64,000 bases of DNA from Cliona cf. orientalis (GCA_963930775.1 OZ005698.1:6826501-6890500); one strand, 5' to 3'; shown: positions 11,155 through 22,030, counted from the stretch's first letter. Numbers and translations are program-made. The notes: generated by a model not told the origin, from the letters alone.

Positions 11155-11757
11155 CCCAGTAGAAATTTACTTTTCTGTGGTTATGAGGTAATTGTGGTGT
11201 AATGTATGATGAAACCTATGGTGTAATCTCTTAGGTAATCTATGAGGTAATTATGAGAAAATCCAGGGCCTCGCTGGAGCCTTTCTGGGACTTGAAAATC
11301 AGTAAATATGTAGAATATCTTACGCGCGTATCCAGCGAATACATTATAAGCTGAGCGGTACTTTCTCTGAGAAGTACTGTTGGTTGAACTTCACGTGTTT
11401 CCTTGGCTTACGTAATGCCGTGGATAAATATAGCTAGCCTTGCGCTATATATAGCACGCATCACTGTCACAAGGGGCTGGCCTGCGCGGCGACTGCAGCA
11501 GCGTGACCAACCTGAAATTCGGAAGGAATACTGTGCAGTCGAGTTCGTCTCTGTAATTGAAGCATCGAAACTTGTCGCTATCAAGGTTGAGAGTCGATCT
11601 TAGACGCCATCTCCATGATTTCTGGGGCCAGCATCGATCGATGTGTACGTATTCTATTGACGACCTTTTACCACATGCACCATTACACTGTGTAGCTACT
11701 GGGGAGATGGTCAAGTGTTCATAACCACAGAAAAGTAAGCTATAATATTATACTGGG
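11155..11757. mobile_element. ~600-bp terminal-inverted-repeat element (CCCAGTA...TTTACTTTTCTGTGG ends)
   Basis: The left end CCCAGTAGAAATTTACTTTT and the right end (inverse: CCCCAGTATAATATTATAGC) share subterminal TTTACTTTTCTGTGGTTATG. A full relative lies at 54997..55606 and a partial one at 21806..22030. The copy-C block keeps only the right-end motif (~28110..28142). ORFs of 66-89 codons inside recur in relatives only as decayed sequence, so none is called. Confidence 0.75.
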
Positions 11758-11888
11758 GATGTAATATAATATACAATACATGATTGTATAACAGTACACA
11801 CCATAAAAATAGAAACCACGCGCCAAATATATCATGATAATAGAATTAAATGAGATATGTGATTTGTACTGTAATTGAGACGTCAACA

Positions 11889-12221
11889 TCAATAAACATG
11901 CACCATTCCATAGAGGAAAGTCCATAAGAGTACATAGGTGAACAGGCCTCTAATCATCCCATCGAACCAAATCTGCCTCCGAGTCGTGAAATAATTGCTC
12001 CAGTTTGATCCAGCCTTCGTGGCCAGCATCAGCGAGAGAGCCAGGGAGAAGACGAGAAAGAAAGCGAAGCCATTGAGTCCGGTCAGCCCCAGGATACCAG
12101 CTGCAGCTCCAGAGATGGCGGCCGCTGAGGTTCGACAGTAGTCAACGATGGACGCATTGAGCCGCACTGCTCTCTCATTGAAGACTGTGTCTGAGTCCTT
12201 GAGACGTAAGCCAGTGGTCAT
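11889..12221 (-). CDS. EMC6: ER membrane protein complex subunit 6 (copy A)
   Basis: Single-exon 110-residue protein matching EMC6/TMEM93 along its length. Diagnostic stretches are [40 protein letters not shown] and the C-terminal [11 protein letters not shown]. Two to three hydrophobic segments are visible (~40-60, ~60-75, ~90-108). EMC is the ER insertase for tail-anchored and multipass proteins, and EMC6 is one of its core membrane subunits. The usual IGGLFTY motif reads IRGLFTY here, putting Arg at a glycine that the other copy (28272..28604) retains; this copy may be weakened. Head-to-head with a truncated coiled-coil gene. Length equals the family norm. Confidence 0.93.
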   Translation of the reverse strand: MTTGLRLKDSDTVFNERAVRLNASIVDYCRTSAAAISGAAAGILGLTGLNGFAFFLVFSLALSLMLATKAGSNWSNYFTTRRQIWFDGMIRGLFTYVLLWTFLYGMVHVY

Positions 12222-12389
12222 GATTCAATTGGGAATATTAATTTATGCAAATTAATATTAAATTGAGACTCTGGGAGCAACTCAGTGAAAACTGTGGGAC
12301 CTGGACCTGTACGATAGAAGAAAGTCAGGGATTGAGTGAGTAGGAGGGTTCAGGCACTGCATGAGAGGGGGAGCTTCATGGAAGAATAG

Positions 12390-14022
12390 GCCTTGCTGAC
12401 ACAAGCTGCTGAGAGAGCTCAAGAACAGCTAATTATTGAGAAGGTATAAGGGTATAGCTATTAGTGTTGTCAAGTTGTAGCATACCGGCAATACCGGTAA
12501 TTAATTATCTCTAATAGCTACTTGAGGAAGAATCAGATGAATTTAGTTATTGGTCGTTAATTTTTGGTGTAGCAAAAATTGGAAGAACAAAAGCAGCACC
12601 TACAGGAGGCGGGTGAGCAGTTACAGTCACTGCTAGGTCATCACAGACAATTTGGACATCGCTCAAACAGAATGAGCTCTCCACATACTATAGCACAAGG
12701 TCTGCGGTGTGTATTAATGGTACAAGTAAAGTAGCTAACTGTGATTAATTTTGGTGAAGTATAGGTAGGAGTCAAGCAGTTGCTTTGAAACGGACACAAT
12801 TAGAGCAGTCTCGTCTTGAGAAGATCTTTCTTCAGCAACAACGTGAGATTAGAAATTTACAAAGAGAGCAGGCTGTTACCAAGTCAGGTAAAACTTGCAC
12901 TTCAAAATTATTGTGTGTGTATTAATTCATGATGTTGATAATAATTGATTTTTAGACTTGCTGGCAACTAAGGAGCATGCAGAAAAACTCCAGCACAAGT
13001 TAAAAGAGCAACTTAGGAAGAGTAAGTTATAGTAGTGTCTGTGTCAGGACTCTAGCTATCCCCCAGCATGCATGAAGCTCTGTATTGAGTATGTTAGTGA
13101 TCAAGTGGTTCATTTCCTTAATAGTGCACAAGTCCACATTGCTGATGACAAGCTATACATATGAAAGTCGAGCATCACGTGGAGAAACAAAGGTGAACAC
13201 ATTATTTTCGCACAAAATTAACGAATTAATTATATGACATTGTAATACAGCAGAAGGTAAAACAAAACGTGGATAAACTGCTAGCCAATCAAAGAACACT
13301 GGTAAGATACAAAGCAAATGCTTCAGTACACCTGTAATACAAAGATGTATGTACATGCAGGCACACGAGATAGAAAGGATGAGACGTCAGGTTCTTGACC
13401 AACAAAAAAGAGAAAGACAGCTTGAATATCGTCAAGTTGGCAGTCAGTGACAACTGAAGGAGACTGGCACAAAGTTAAAGTGGCAAGCAGCTTCTATCAG
13501 AGGAGGCTACGACTATCATGAGTACAGGAGACCTAGAGCAACTGGGAAGACAATGAAGGCTATATAGTAAGAAGGAGAGTGCAGAGTCAAGCCCTTACAA
13601 GCTGCCTGCTATTACAAACTCCAAAAATAAACGTCAAAAGAAAGTTAGGTATGGTGGTGTAATGCATAGCTATGTGTCAATTGCTAACTTTACATTAATT
13701 AGTTTTAGTTACTGCACATGCATACACAGGTCACCTTAATCTATACTCCGTCCATTGCGTACATAGATTGCATCAAGGAGAATCACACATCACTCTCCCA
13801 GTAATAACTCATGATCACACTGCTCAGCTACAGTCGGATCCAGGAGTTCGCGACTGTCATGAAAACTTCATCCTTAAGCCTCCGATTGGAAAGAAGAGTT
13901 TACCAAAATTCACTTTCACTAGGACTGAGCTATATACAAACTCTGGCATGTTTCAGGGACGATGAAGTGGCAGAGCAAGTGCTGGAGTGGCTGGAGATGC
14001 AGGGCAAATTGTCAGATAAATA
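12390..14022 (+). pseudogene. Coiled-coil protein gene, 5'-truncated and disabled at its 3' end
   Basis: Seven phase-consistent exons: 12390..12443, 12573..12699, 12765..12887, 12956..13021, 13125..13192, 13251..13301 and 13361 onward. They encode a Gln/Glu/Arg-rich helix (ALKRTQLEQSRLEKIFLQQQ; EIERMRRQVLDQQKRERQLE). A TGA at 13448 stops the frame, yet protein-like sequence continues in frame (WQAASIRGGYDYHEYRRP). It then resumes in a shifted frame (ESAESSPYKLPAITNSKNKR), and again near 13768..13960, where another one-base shift is needed to reach DDEVAEQVLEWLEMQGKLSD before TAA at 14020. No start exon exists; the first exon begins 31 bp after the duplication boundary at 12358. The family is not recognised. 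A genuine short C-terminus at the TGA is the alternative. Confidence 0.55.
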
Positions 14023-14169
14023 AGTATTAATATTATGACTGTATTAGCATATTATTATTTTGTAGTATTGTGAGATGTTCCTTTAACAGCTATAGCCATG
14101 ATCTCATGGTAGTCAATGTGCATATACAGTTAATTAAAATTTAATGTTGCACTAATCTTTGGTATAATA

Positions 14170-14244
14170 TTATACATCCTGCAGAACTTTCACCACACCA
14201 GCATGGCCATGTTTTCTGGCAAGCTTGCTTGGTGTCATCCCATC
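14170..14244 (-). pseudogene. Isolated terminal ankyrin exon fragment
   Basis: After an acceptor, 25 codons read DGMTPSKLARKHGHAGVVKV then LQDV and TAA: an ankyrin-type terminal repeat on the minus strand. No companion exons were found at higher coordinates. Probably the remnant of a lost ankyrin gene. Confidence 0.45.
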
Positions 14245-14599
14245 CTATATGAGTAAAATTAACAGCTAGCTATAGAGCTATGTACTTAAACATTACTTAA
14301 ATCAGGTTCTCCCCCTCATAAAAGGTAGTTTATGTGTTAATTATCACGCCGAAAGAAATTATAATAGCCTGGTTCAAGTAAGTTTTTCAAGTAAGTCACT
14401 GAGAAAGTTTTTCATCAGAAACTGAAGAACAGCGAGGGATCATGCAGATTGATTAGATTAAGTAATAACCAAAGGGAGAGACTGGCGAGAGAGTCTCAGG
14501 ACGAGCGTGATGCCAGACAGTGGACAGAACGAGGGCAAATCAAAGGGAGAGATTGGCAAATGCTTATACTGCTGTGTAGGTATACAACTATTACTTGAC

Positions 14600-16090
14600 T
14601 TCACTGAGACTGTGAGTGTTCTCCTAGCGGCTAAAGCTGATTCCAACATCACTGACGAGGTGAAACTCCACTACAGCCACTGTTTGTACAATAGTAACTT
14701 GATGCACGCACTATGTTATAGGATGGTGACACTGCCCTCCATCGGGCTGCCTTGAGGGGTATATAAAATAGAAGTAATCGACCTTTTGTTGAAGCATGGA
14801 GCAGCAGTGGACATCAGAAACCAGGTAGTCAGCTAACTATAATATGGTGACTTGCATTGTGATCCTGATCATATCAGAGTCAACTAGTGTACATGTACAT
14901 GTGTGCATGGTCTGTTCTAAAATTAATATGCTTATACATGTAGCTGACCGTCCCTAGGCATTTACACTGCTTTAATGATTAATAATATCAGAATGGGTGG
15001 ACTGGTCTAATGTATGGCAGTTTTCAAGGCTTCACTGAGACTGTGAGTGTTCTCCTAGCGGCTAAAGCTGATCCCAACATCACTGACAAGGTGAAACTCC
15101 ACTACAGCCACTGTTTGTACAATGATACATTACTAGGATGGTGTCGCTGCCCTCCATGAGGCTGCCGCGGAGGGTAAAGTAGAAATAATAAACCTGTTAC
15201 TGAAGCATGGAGCAGCAGTGGACACCAGAAATAAGGTATAGCTAGCCATGCAATATTTATTGCACAGACAGTGCACATGCACATCGGAGGTGGGACAGAA
15301 GGAGTATTAATTGTATAGACAGAGAATGATATTAAGTGAAGTGTTTATGTTACAGTATGGTGACACTGCCCTCCATTGGACTGCCAGGCGGGGTAAAGTA
15401 GAAGCAATAAAGGTGTTGTTTGACTGTGGAGCAGCAGTGGACATCAGAAACGAGGTACAGCGGTACAAAATTTATTGCACATACATACATATCAGAGGTA
15501 GTGCATGTCGATTGTGTAGATAGAGAATGATAGAAGTGAAGTATTTATGCTATTAATAGTATGGTGACACTGCCCTCCATGATGCTGCCACGGAGGGTGA
15601 AGTTGAAGCAGTGAAGGCATTGGTTGACTGTGGAGCAGCAGTGGACATCAGAAATGAGGTATAGTCAATTCACCATTATTGTAGGGTCTGAGTTGACTTG
15701 TATACATGATGAAAATCTGTAAGTGTACGTAATAATGAGCTATGTTGGTGATATAACCAAGAGGTGTATGTGTGGACATTGTATGTCCTTCCCCACCACT
15801 AGGAGGGACTGACAGCCATGGAGGTAGCTAGCAAGGGGTGTTGGTGAAGAGGCTATACGTGCAGTGCTGGAGCAGCACACCATGCACTGAACAAGAGAGG
15901 AGTGAACCCACTGAGGTAAGTTGGCAGCTGTGGTTTGTCAACCATTGGAGTGGTTATCGTATGTATATGCTGCTACTTAATAAATAGCTAATGTTTAATA
16001 ACTCAGTGTGACCCTGAAGCACATGCAGTAGAGGTGGCGAAGCGTTATAAGAGGAGTCGTGGTATTGAAACGAATCATGTGGTATCTTGA
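14600..16090 (+). pseudogene. Ankyrin repeat gene, duplicate copy B, truncated and frameshifted
   Basis: Copy of the exons 8217..9627: ankyrin exons at 14600..14659 (start truncated), ~14723.., 14993.., 15136.., 15357.., 15559.. and 15803... Three 4-nt insertions relative to copy A break it: TATA in exon 2 (frame hits TAA at 14764), TAGC in the last shared exon (~15826, frame hits TGA) and TGCA (~15883). Its proper tail exon now lies 10.7 kb away at 26769. A different terminal exon can be read at 16007..16090 (CDPEAHAVEVAKRYKRSRGI), ending in TGA. Unlikely to give full-length protein. Confidence 0.75.
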
Positions 16091-16148
16091 AATCCACAGC
16101 TATATCTGGAGACCCAAATATACATAACAAGCATTATTCAGTTACTAG

Positions 16149-16325
16149 TGGCACATGGACTGTGTACACTGTAAGCTTTGGATGCACCCAGATGGATTTG
16201 CATTCAATCTACACAACAATATATGGAACACGAACTATCCGCTCTGGTACCCCTTCACCGATCTTGAGGAGGATAAAAATTTCAAAGCTCGACTCCACAT
16301 GATCTGGTACAAAGATTTTACTTAA
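16149..16325 (+). pseudogene. Orphan C-terminal exon of an unidentified protein
   Basis: After an acceptor, 58 codons read as convincing protein: LWMHPDGFAFNLHNNIWNTN, then YPLWYPF, KARLHMIWYKDFT and TAA. The NLHNN.WNTN..W pattern recalls the C-terminus of DUF5054/glycoside-hydrolase-like proteins, but that is memory of a pattern, not a match. No upstream exons are seen. Probably a fragment carried in by rearrangement next to the copy-B breakpoint. Confidence 0.4.
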
Positions 16326-16399
16326 TAGCAAACAGCTAGCTGGGTAATACGTAACATTGTAATAATTTATTAACTTTGTATAATATAACTGATACAAAA

Positions 16400-16980
16400 A
16401 TCAGTACATGACATTGTAGCTATTATACACTGCTGAAGGCTAAAAATATTATTATTAATTTTAGGCACTATAATAATTATATTCAGAAGTGCCTGTAATC
16501 ACTAAATTAAAATTAATTTATAACCCTGCATGCATACATGTGCAAGGGATACATGCATGCAGTGACCGGTCTGTCCATCTCCATGGATGGAGTTTATCCT
16601 GTAATAGTACTGCTATAGCTAGACTTGGATAAGTTTACCAGTACGTATTGATCGCAGTGCACTATAGTATTCCTGATTGGTGACAATATTTCACCATTCT
16701 ATTCGATTGATAAGATGGTGCACTTCAATGCAAGGCTTAGTAATGATTATGTATAGCTGCACATCTGTAGACAAGTAGCTATATATCATCCTATGGGAAC
16801 AGAGAAGAAGACAGATTTCAGGGGTGCTAAAATTCTGTTTAGGTTGGAGACAACAGAATTTGGTGCCAAAATAATATTATTATGAGAAACACGCCTATAA
16901 CTGCCATTTCCAATCGGATCCCTCTCCCCCCTCTTGAACCTATGGTGCACACTGACTGGGTTCACAAACTTCATTGTTAT
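16400..16980. other. Intergenic, no gene seen
   Basis: AT-rich sequence with CATGCATGCAGTG and TAGCTA words. No exon-like ORF with splice sites was found. Confidence 0.5.
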
Positions 16981-16988
16981 AATATTAT

Positions 16989-17213
16989 AACCGTATGTAT
17001 ACTTTCTAATTAGCTACAACACCAAAAAAAAAAAAAAATTAAGACACGGCTTGGCGCTTAAATTAGAACGCAAAAATTACGTTTCAATGTCCACTGCTCC
17101 ATATAATATTATGACTGTACATTGGCGCTACAATTAAAACGAGAAAAGTGTTGTTTACCTCCGATCCAAGTGGCGTTTAAATTAGGATGGCGCCGTAATT
17201 AGAAAGTATACTG
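16989..17213. mobile_element. ACCGTA-type MITE (TATACTTTCTAATTA ends)
   Basis: The left end ACCGTATGTATACTTTCTAA and the right end (inverse: ACAGTATACTTTCTAATTAC) form imperfect terminal repeats. Internal TTAAATTAGAACG / TTTAAATTAGGA words mirror each other. About 225 bp, non-coding. Confidence 0.65.
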
Positions 17214-17713
17214 TATTACTTCAATGACAATAGTTGAGGGAATGAAAAAGAAAATGATTGTACATTCTGTCATGGAAAGAGTCGTACATGCAAGCATCGA
17301 GGTTCTAGATCTAGCATGTGCACAGCGGTAGCTAGCTATAAACAAACAACATGATTGGGTACAGAGAGCGCTGGTCTAATTTAGGCTCACCCAGCAGCAC
17401 AGTAGCTAGCTAGCTATTTCTACTAGTGTGCAGTCAGATGAATCGCACAGAAGCTATAGCTAGCTAGCTACCCCTGTGATTTCCGACAAGCCATGATAGC
17501 TCATTAGGACTGTACAGGTCCATAATTATAACCCATGCCAGCATGGGTACAATAAATTAGCACAGAAAGTGCCTATCCCCAGACCATAGCCATGGTCTAT
17601 AACCCTACTGCCCATGCGGCTAGCTATTATGGTGGCCCAGAAAGTGGATGGTTACTGGCAAGATCGTACTAGTTTACAAAGTGGCCCCAAGATTTTCTTA
17701 GACTAGTGATTTT

Positions 17714-17854
17714 TCAGCAGATGATGACACTATCCTCTGTTAATCTGAGTATGTTGTGGAGCAGGTTAATGTAGTTGAACGGGGAAAGGTTGTAAACATC
17801 AACTTCAAGTTGGAGGCTTATTTCCTTGAGGTCCTTGTTAACCGTGTGTCCAAT
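17714..17854 (-). pseudogene. Orphan terminal exon of an unidentified protein
   Basis: After a clean acceptor (CTATAG), 46 codons read IGHTVNKDLKEISLQLEVDV, then YNLSPFNYINLLHNILRLTE, ending in TGA. This is strongly protein-like, but no neighbouring exon was identified. Either a 3' fragment or part of a gene whose other exons I cannot see. Confidence 0.4.
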
Positions 17855-18052
17855 CTATAGATCTATCAAAGGTTTCTTGATTCCATCACAACTCCCATGC
17901 ACCCCATAATATATATTATAATAATAGCTGATTGAAGATAATTAATATTATTATCGTTGCCATAATTCAAGTACGAAATCAATATTCACTTCTAAACCTA
18001 TAGCTAGCTAGCTAACCTTTGTAGTAGTCCTTTTCATTTTGTGCATGGACTT

Positions 18053-18592
18053 TCACTGACTCGTAGCTGTTCCCATCAGTATCTGCACTGTATCATTCAC
18101 ATAGGACGGGTAGATGAGATCATACACCACTTGAGAAGTAACACCGTTAAAGTTGTTGTAGAAATCGGATAGGTCATCGTTAAAGAATTGAACAATCGTT
18201 TTGGTCATGATTAGTCCCACTCGAATTACCGGAAAACCTGGAAGCGGTGGTCTTAGCTTTGATTCTACGAATAGAGGATTTCCGGTAAGGGCTGCAGTAA
18301 TCACCTCCTGAAGCTGCTTATCACTTGCAATGACGATCGCCCCCCAGAGTTCCCCCTTGCTATTCTTTACGACCGTAGCGACATTGATGTTGCCCATTGG
18401 AAAGTGGGCGCGAATGATCGTTCGTAAAGCCGTACCTTTATTTTTATCGTCCACAACAATTGGAAGGACGTAGGCGTGCTCATTGGAGGTGTCGAGATCG
18501 CCGACAGTCACAGCTGGATCACAACCGAAAGTATTTGCGAATTTTTTCTGCAAAGTAAACCACGGAGGGCTCAGTGCGAGACCGGTAGCCAT
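18053..18592 (-). CDS. Intronless 179-aa protein resembling a bacterial hypothetical family
   Basis: A single exon from ATG to TGA with balanced, non-repetitive composition, unlike nearby decayed DNA. It opens LSPPWFTLQKKFANTFGCDP, then a -VLPIVVDDKNKGTALRTII- segment, FPMGNINVATVV, and a C-terminal TIVQFFNDDLSDFYNNFNG. The same layout (LSPPW start, FGxDP, VxNxxKAxAL, GNVxVxV, QFFNDDLSD.Y.NFN) belongs to short uncharacterised proteins I recall from Firmicutes. Function is unknown; there is no signal peptide or TM segment. Horizontal acquisition is the leading inference. Contamination is unlikely because sponge repeats flank both sides. Confidence 0.7.
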   Translation of the reverse strand: MATGLALSPPWFTLQKKFANTFGCDPAVTVGDLDTSNEHAYVLPIVVDDKNKGTALRTIIRAHFPMGNINVATVVKNSKGELWGAIVIASDKQLQEVITAALTGNPLFVESKLRPPLPGFPVIRVGLIMTKTIVQFFNDDLSDFYNNFNGVTSQVVYDLIYPSYVNDTVQILMGTATSQ

Positions 18593-18599
18593 TGTCTGT

Positions 18600-19790
18600 G
18601 TTTAATATGATCTGAAATAAAGTGCAATTCAGTCGTTCCGCCACCCGCCCAATTTAATTGAATTGCACTGAATTGTCGCTTTCTCGATTCGCAGCGACTG
18701 CGTGCTAAGCAGCGGCATTTATGGATGCACCGACCGGAAACAGGAAAATTGGGAAAGGTCGTCAAGTGGCCCCTGCTTCCGTCACCTATGCCCTTGGCTA
18801 ATAGGTCGCTAATTTAATCGCTAATAATTATAGGCCTTAATGAAGATTTTTTGTGGAAATTGCTGCGATTTTTTATCTCAGTAAGTGGGGGAGCCCCTGT
18901 CAACTAGTGCTCTGGTAGCAGTGTTCCCCCTAAAACTAGGTAATCCTTTTTGAGGTAAATACGGTGTAGCTATAAATCCAAGAATACCGAAGTTTCAGAG
19001 CACTGCATTATTGACTATTGTAGTACCATCACCAAGAAATCACAGATATCAGTGTTTTACCTACTTAAAGAAATTTCCTGGGGGAACACTGTCTGGTAGT
19101 GTCTCGGAACCCAAGCGCCGGGGTTTCTTGCATAATCATGTACCATAATTATGTAGCTAGGCCATAGACCATACGTGTTACGTAGTCTATAATTATCTAT
19201 GTGTAGGTCCTGCCAATTTTCTTACATATTCAACAGACCTTATTAATTTGCTAGATAAAGGTCAAAGTGCAACTACAATGTTGGTACCCCCAATAATGAT
19301 GTACTAGTCACCATTGTTATAAAAATTATATAGCTGACCAAGGATAGTGAAGAGCAGGAAGTAACAACACTGGACGTCATATTTTTTCCTACCTACCTAT
19401 CTACCTACCCCACTTCATTCCCCTATAACATGACATTGATTTGGCATGACGTTATTTTTCACTAGTCTCGTTCCCAGACTTCACCTTCAAGGAGGGAAAG
19501 AAGATTCAGCATGCAATGATTAGCAATATATAGAATCTGTAATTTTCTCCTTTTCCTTCCTAACTTGGGATTCTATGCCCTGTAGCAAGTAACCACAGTT
19601 GTAGCTACACTCAGGGCTGATTGGTGAAATTAAATTTGGCGATGTGAGGGCAGTGTCACTGTAGCTATACCTCTCGGACCAGGCTAGCTGTGCACACAGT
19701 ATGTTCATGAACAATACCCTAGCCTTTGATCTCTTAGTATGGCTTCAGACTGCATGAGGTAGTAAATACAAACAGCTAGTTCATGATCAG
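18600..19790. other. Intergenic, no gene seen
   Basis: Contains the 5' flank of the bacterial-like ORF, TA-rich stretches and a short imperfect repeat of CTGTCTGGTAG / CTCTGGTAGCAG around a TTTTAGGGGGAACAC-type motif (18910..19090). No supported gene. Confidence 0.5.
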
Positions 19791-19797
19791 TGACTTA

Positions 19798-20051
19798 GGC
19801 CACTACAATTTAATATTCTGTTTCTCGGGCTGGCCTTTCCTCAGGATAGGGTCGGTAGGCCGGCTTGTAAATGAAAATAAATTCAATTAACTGGGCGTGT
19901 CCTAGGTCAATAATCGAGATTTATCTCGAAAAACCTATTGCGCATGCTCAGAACGTAATTAAACCCGACCTCTGACCTCAAAACTAACAAAAGTTTTCTC
20001 TGAAAGTAGGGTCGGTCGGGCCGAGAAACAGAGTATTAAGTTGAAGTGGCC
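19798..20051. mobile_element. PIF/Harbinger-like MITE (GGCCAC ends, TTA target)
   Basis: 254-bp element with ends GGCCACTACAATTTAATATT and (inverse) GGCCACTTCAACTTAATACT, continuing CTGTTTCTCGG on both sides, flanked by TTA. Related in its ends to 3010..3900. Confidence 0.8.
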
Positions 20052-20267
20052 TTACAGGGCTTTGCAGAATCTTTGCAACAGGCTAGAGACATTGTATGTG
20101 TTGCTATATAAACTGTGAATGCACCACTGTCTGCCATTTCTGTGTGAAGGGGCTGTACTAAAGAAAATTGTGGTTGGTGTCTCTTTGAAGCTTGATTTCC
20201 ATATTTGGAAGTAACTGAGCCTACCTGTTGCATAAGCCACTGAACTATCAAGATCTAGTACTATAAT

Positions 20268-20292
20268 CAAGGGCTTACAGTATAAGCCCTTG
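20268..20292. mobile_element. 25-bp hairpin with CAAGGGCTTA ends and 7-bp target duplication
   Basis: CAAGGGCTTA and TAAGCCCTTG close on each other with a few bases between, flanked on both sides by CTATAAT. These are the ends of the foldback element at 22087..23524. Confidence 0.75.
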
Positions 20293-20545
20293 CTATAATG
20301 GATTTGTAGTACTGAGCAAAGAAAACTGTGTACCAGGTGCAAACCACATGTACCGCTAGTGTACAGTACAGGTGCTTTCTCCCAGCTGCTAGCAATAACA
20401 AGTCTGCTATACCCCTTGTGGGAGTATGTGGTAAGTGAGTTAAGCTGTTGTCTATATCCTTGATTTGTATGGCTTCAATACTACAACACAAGTTCAACTT
20501 TCACTGTGGTGTAGCTATAGCGGTCACTGAAACATAAGTTCATAA

Positions 20546-20719
20546 TAGCCTCGTTCCCAGGCTCTTCCCCTCCTCTTTGTTTTATGCATGTGTTTTTATT
20601 TACGCGAAATTTATATATAGCTAATACGTTATTATTTTTTTTTGAGTGAATAATAATTTCGTGTAAATAAAAACACATGTATAAAACAAAGAGGAGGGGA
20701 GAGCCTGGGAACGAGGCTA
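20546..20719. mobile_element. 174-bp foldback of the TAGCCTCG family with 9-bp target duplication
   Basis: ~60-bp inverted arms beginning TAGCCTCGTTCCCAGGCTCT are separated by ~50 bp. Perfect 9-bp duplication AGTTCATAA at 20537..20545 and 20720..20728. Same ends and target length as the 38-bp hairpin at 10849. Confidence 0.88.
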
Positions 20720-20729
20720 AGTTCATAAC

Positions 20730-21800
20730 ACAGCTACCATTAGTTTTGCTGACTCTAATAATGGATGCTGAACAGTACTATGGTGGACTATCAATCATCA
20801 CTTAAAATTTAAAAAAATTAATGCAATATCCTGACCTTTAGAGTATACACTGTGGTTAGTGGGCATACTGGTTTGTACAGTTTCTGGTTTGTTCTGTGCA
20901 CTCAGATAAGTCAGTCCCAGGTTTATTTCTGTGAGCATGTCAGAGTGCTAGAGTGTGCATTTTGTTTGAAGTTGAAGAGTAAAGTTAGCTACTTAACCTA
21001 CTGCTCAGCTTCCTTCATTGCTATAGCCAGGAAACTATTCAGTCTTCAGTTTACATCAACAAGGCTCAGTTTGGGCCTGGGACAGCCAGGCAAGACAGAC
21101 CCAAACTATAGCCTCCTTGATGCAAAAATGGGCATGGTTAAATTTGAACAAAATATGGGTATGGAAATTTTTTTCACATATATATACTGCAGATGTAATT
21201 ATATTCCTATGCCGTTAATGTCCACCTTAAAAATACATGGGACACAATTTTCAAAGGGAGGAGAGGAGGGGGGGGGGAAGTGTGCGCTAAGCACGCAGAA
21301 AATTTGTACTTAGAACCTTAAAATATGCATTAAAAATCAACAATTTGCTGCTAATTTGGTGCATTTTTGGCTATGCAACTATCATAACCTTCTTATGTTT
21401 TTGGTCTAAGTCCAACAATTTTTGCCATGCCTATATAATATTGGAGGGGGGGGGCAAAGCTCCCCTGGTGTCTACACCCATGAAATAGCATAGCTGATTG
21501 CATACATTAATAATTATAACTTCCAAACTACAAAGTTAAATTGAACACCTCACCTATAACCAATGTTTCTAAAATTATCATTGATGCCATGGGCCTAGTT
21601 GGCAGCTTTTACATGATTGTATATAATATGTATGATAAAAGTCAATCTTCTGTAGTATCAATCGCCAGTGTAGTATGGGTACATAGCAGCTGATGCTATG
21701 CCACAAGTGTTGTTTCTGTTCCTTGCCACAAGTATGTAGCCATTCATACCCCACTCTTCACCTGCAAGAGATGAAAATATACCGCTATTTTAGATGCCTA
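20730..21800. other. Intergenic, no convincing gene
   Basis: A 153-codon open frame at 20852..21313 has no splice or start support, no recognisable motif, and ends in a G-rich run. Two further G runs (21270, 21447) occur, the second beside GTGTCTACACCCA, which resembles the end of the element at 43192. Confidence 0.5.
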
Positions 21801-21805
21801 GTAGC

Positions 21806-22030
21806 AATTTACTTTTCTGTGGTTATGAGGAAATTATGACAAAATCTATGGTGTAATTATGAGGTCATTGTGAGGAGGTAATTCAAACAGCCTCTCTGGA
21901 GCCATTATGCATGGGCAGTAACAAATTGCTAGATATGTTCACACAAATATCCAGCAAATACATTATAAGCTGCCTTTCAAAATGTCCAACAAGATAGAGT
22001 GCTTTTGAATATATGCGGTCTCTCAGCTTA
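21806..22030. repeat. Partial copy of the TTTACTTTTCTGTGG element
   Basis: Has the left end (AATTTACTTTTCTGTGGTTA) and the internal ATCCAGC(A/G)AATACATTATAAGCTG word shared with 11155..11757 and 54997..55606. The right end is missing. Confidence 0.6.

Larger units (their letters stand above)
8252..12358. repeat. Segmental duplication, copy A (contiguous)
   Basis: This block is highly similar to 14600..15958 (its left part, up to the intron after 9627) and to 26695..28722 (its right part: ankyrin tail exon, 3' flank and EMC6), in the same order and orientation. Copy A is continuous apart from later insertions: a 38-bp hairpin at 10849 and most of the ~600-bp element at 11155..11757. The left boundary falls inside an ankyrin exon. 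The right boundary lies in the 5' flank of EMC6, just before a truncated coiled-coil gene. Confidence 0.85.

Noticed and set aside
11445-11714. ORFs of 66-89 codons on both strands (and 55265..55447)
   Set aside because: Lie within copies of the same ~600-bp element and are not conserved as frames between copies.
20852-21313. 153-codon open frame
   Set aside because: No motif, no splice context, ends in a G-rich run; chance ORF.
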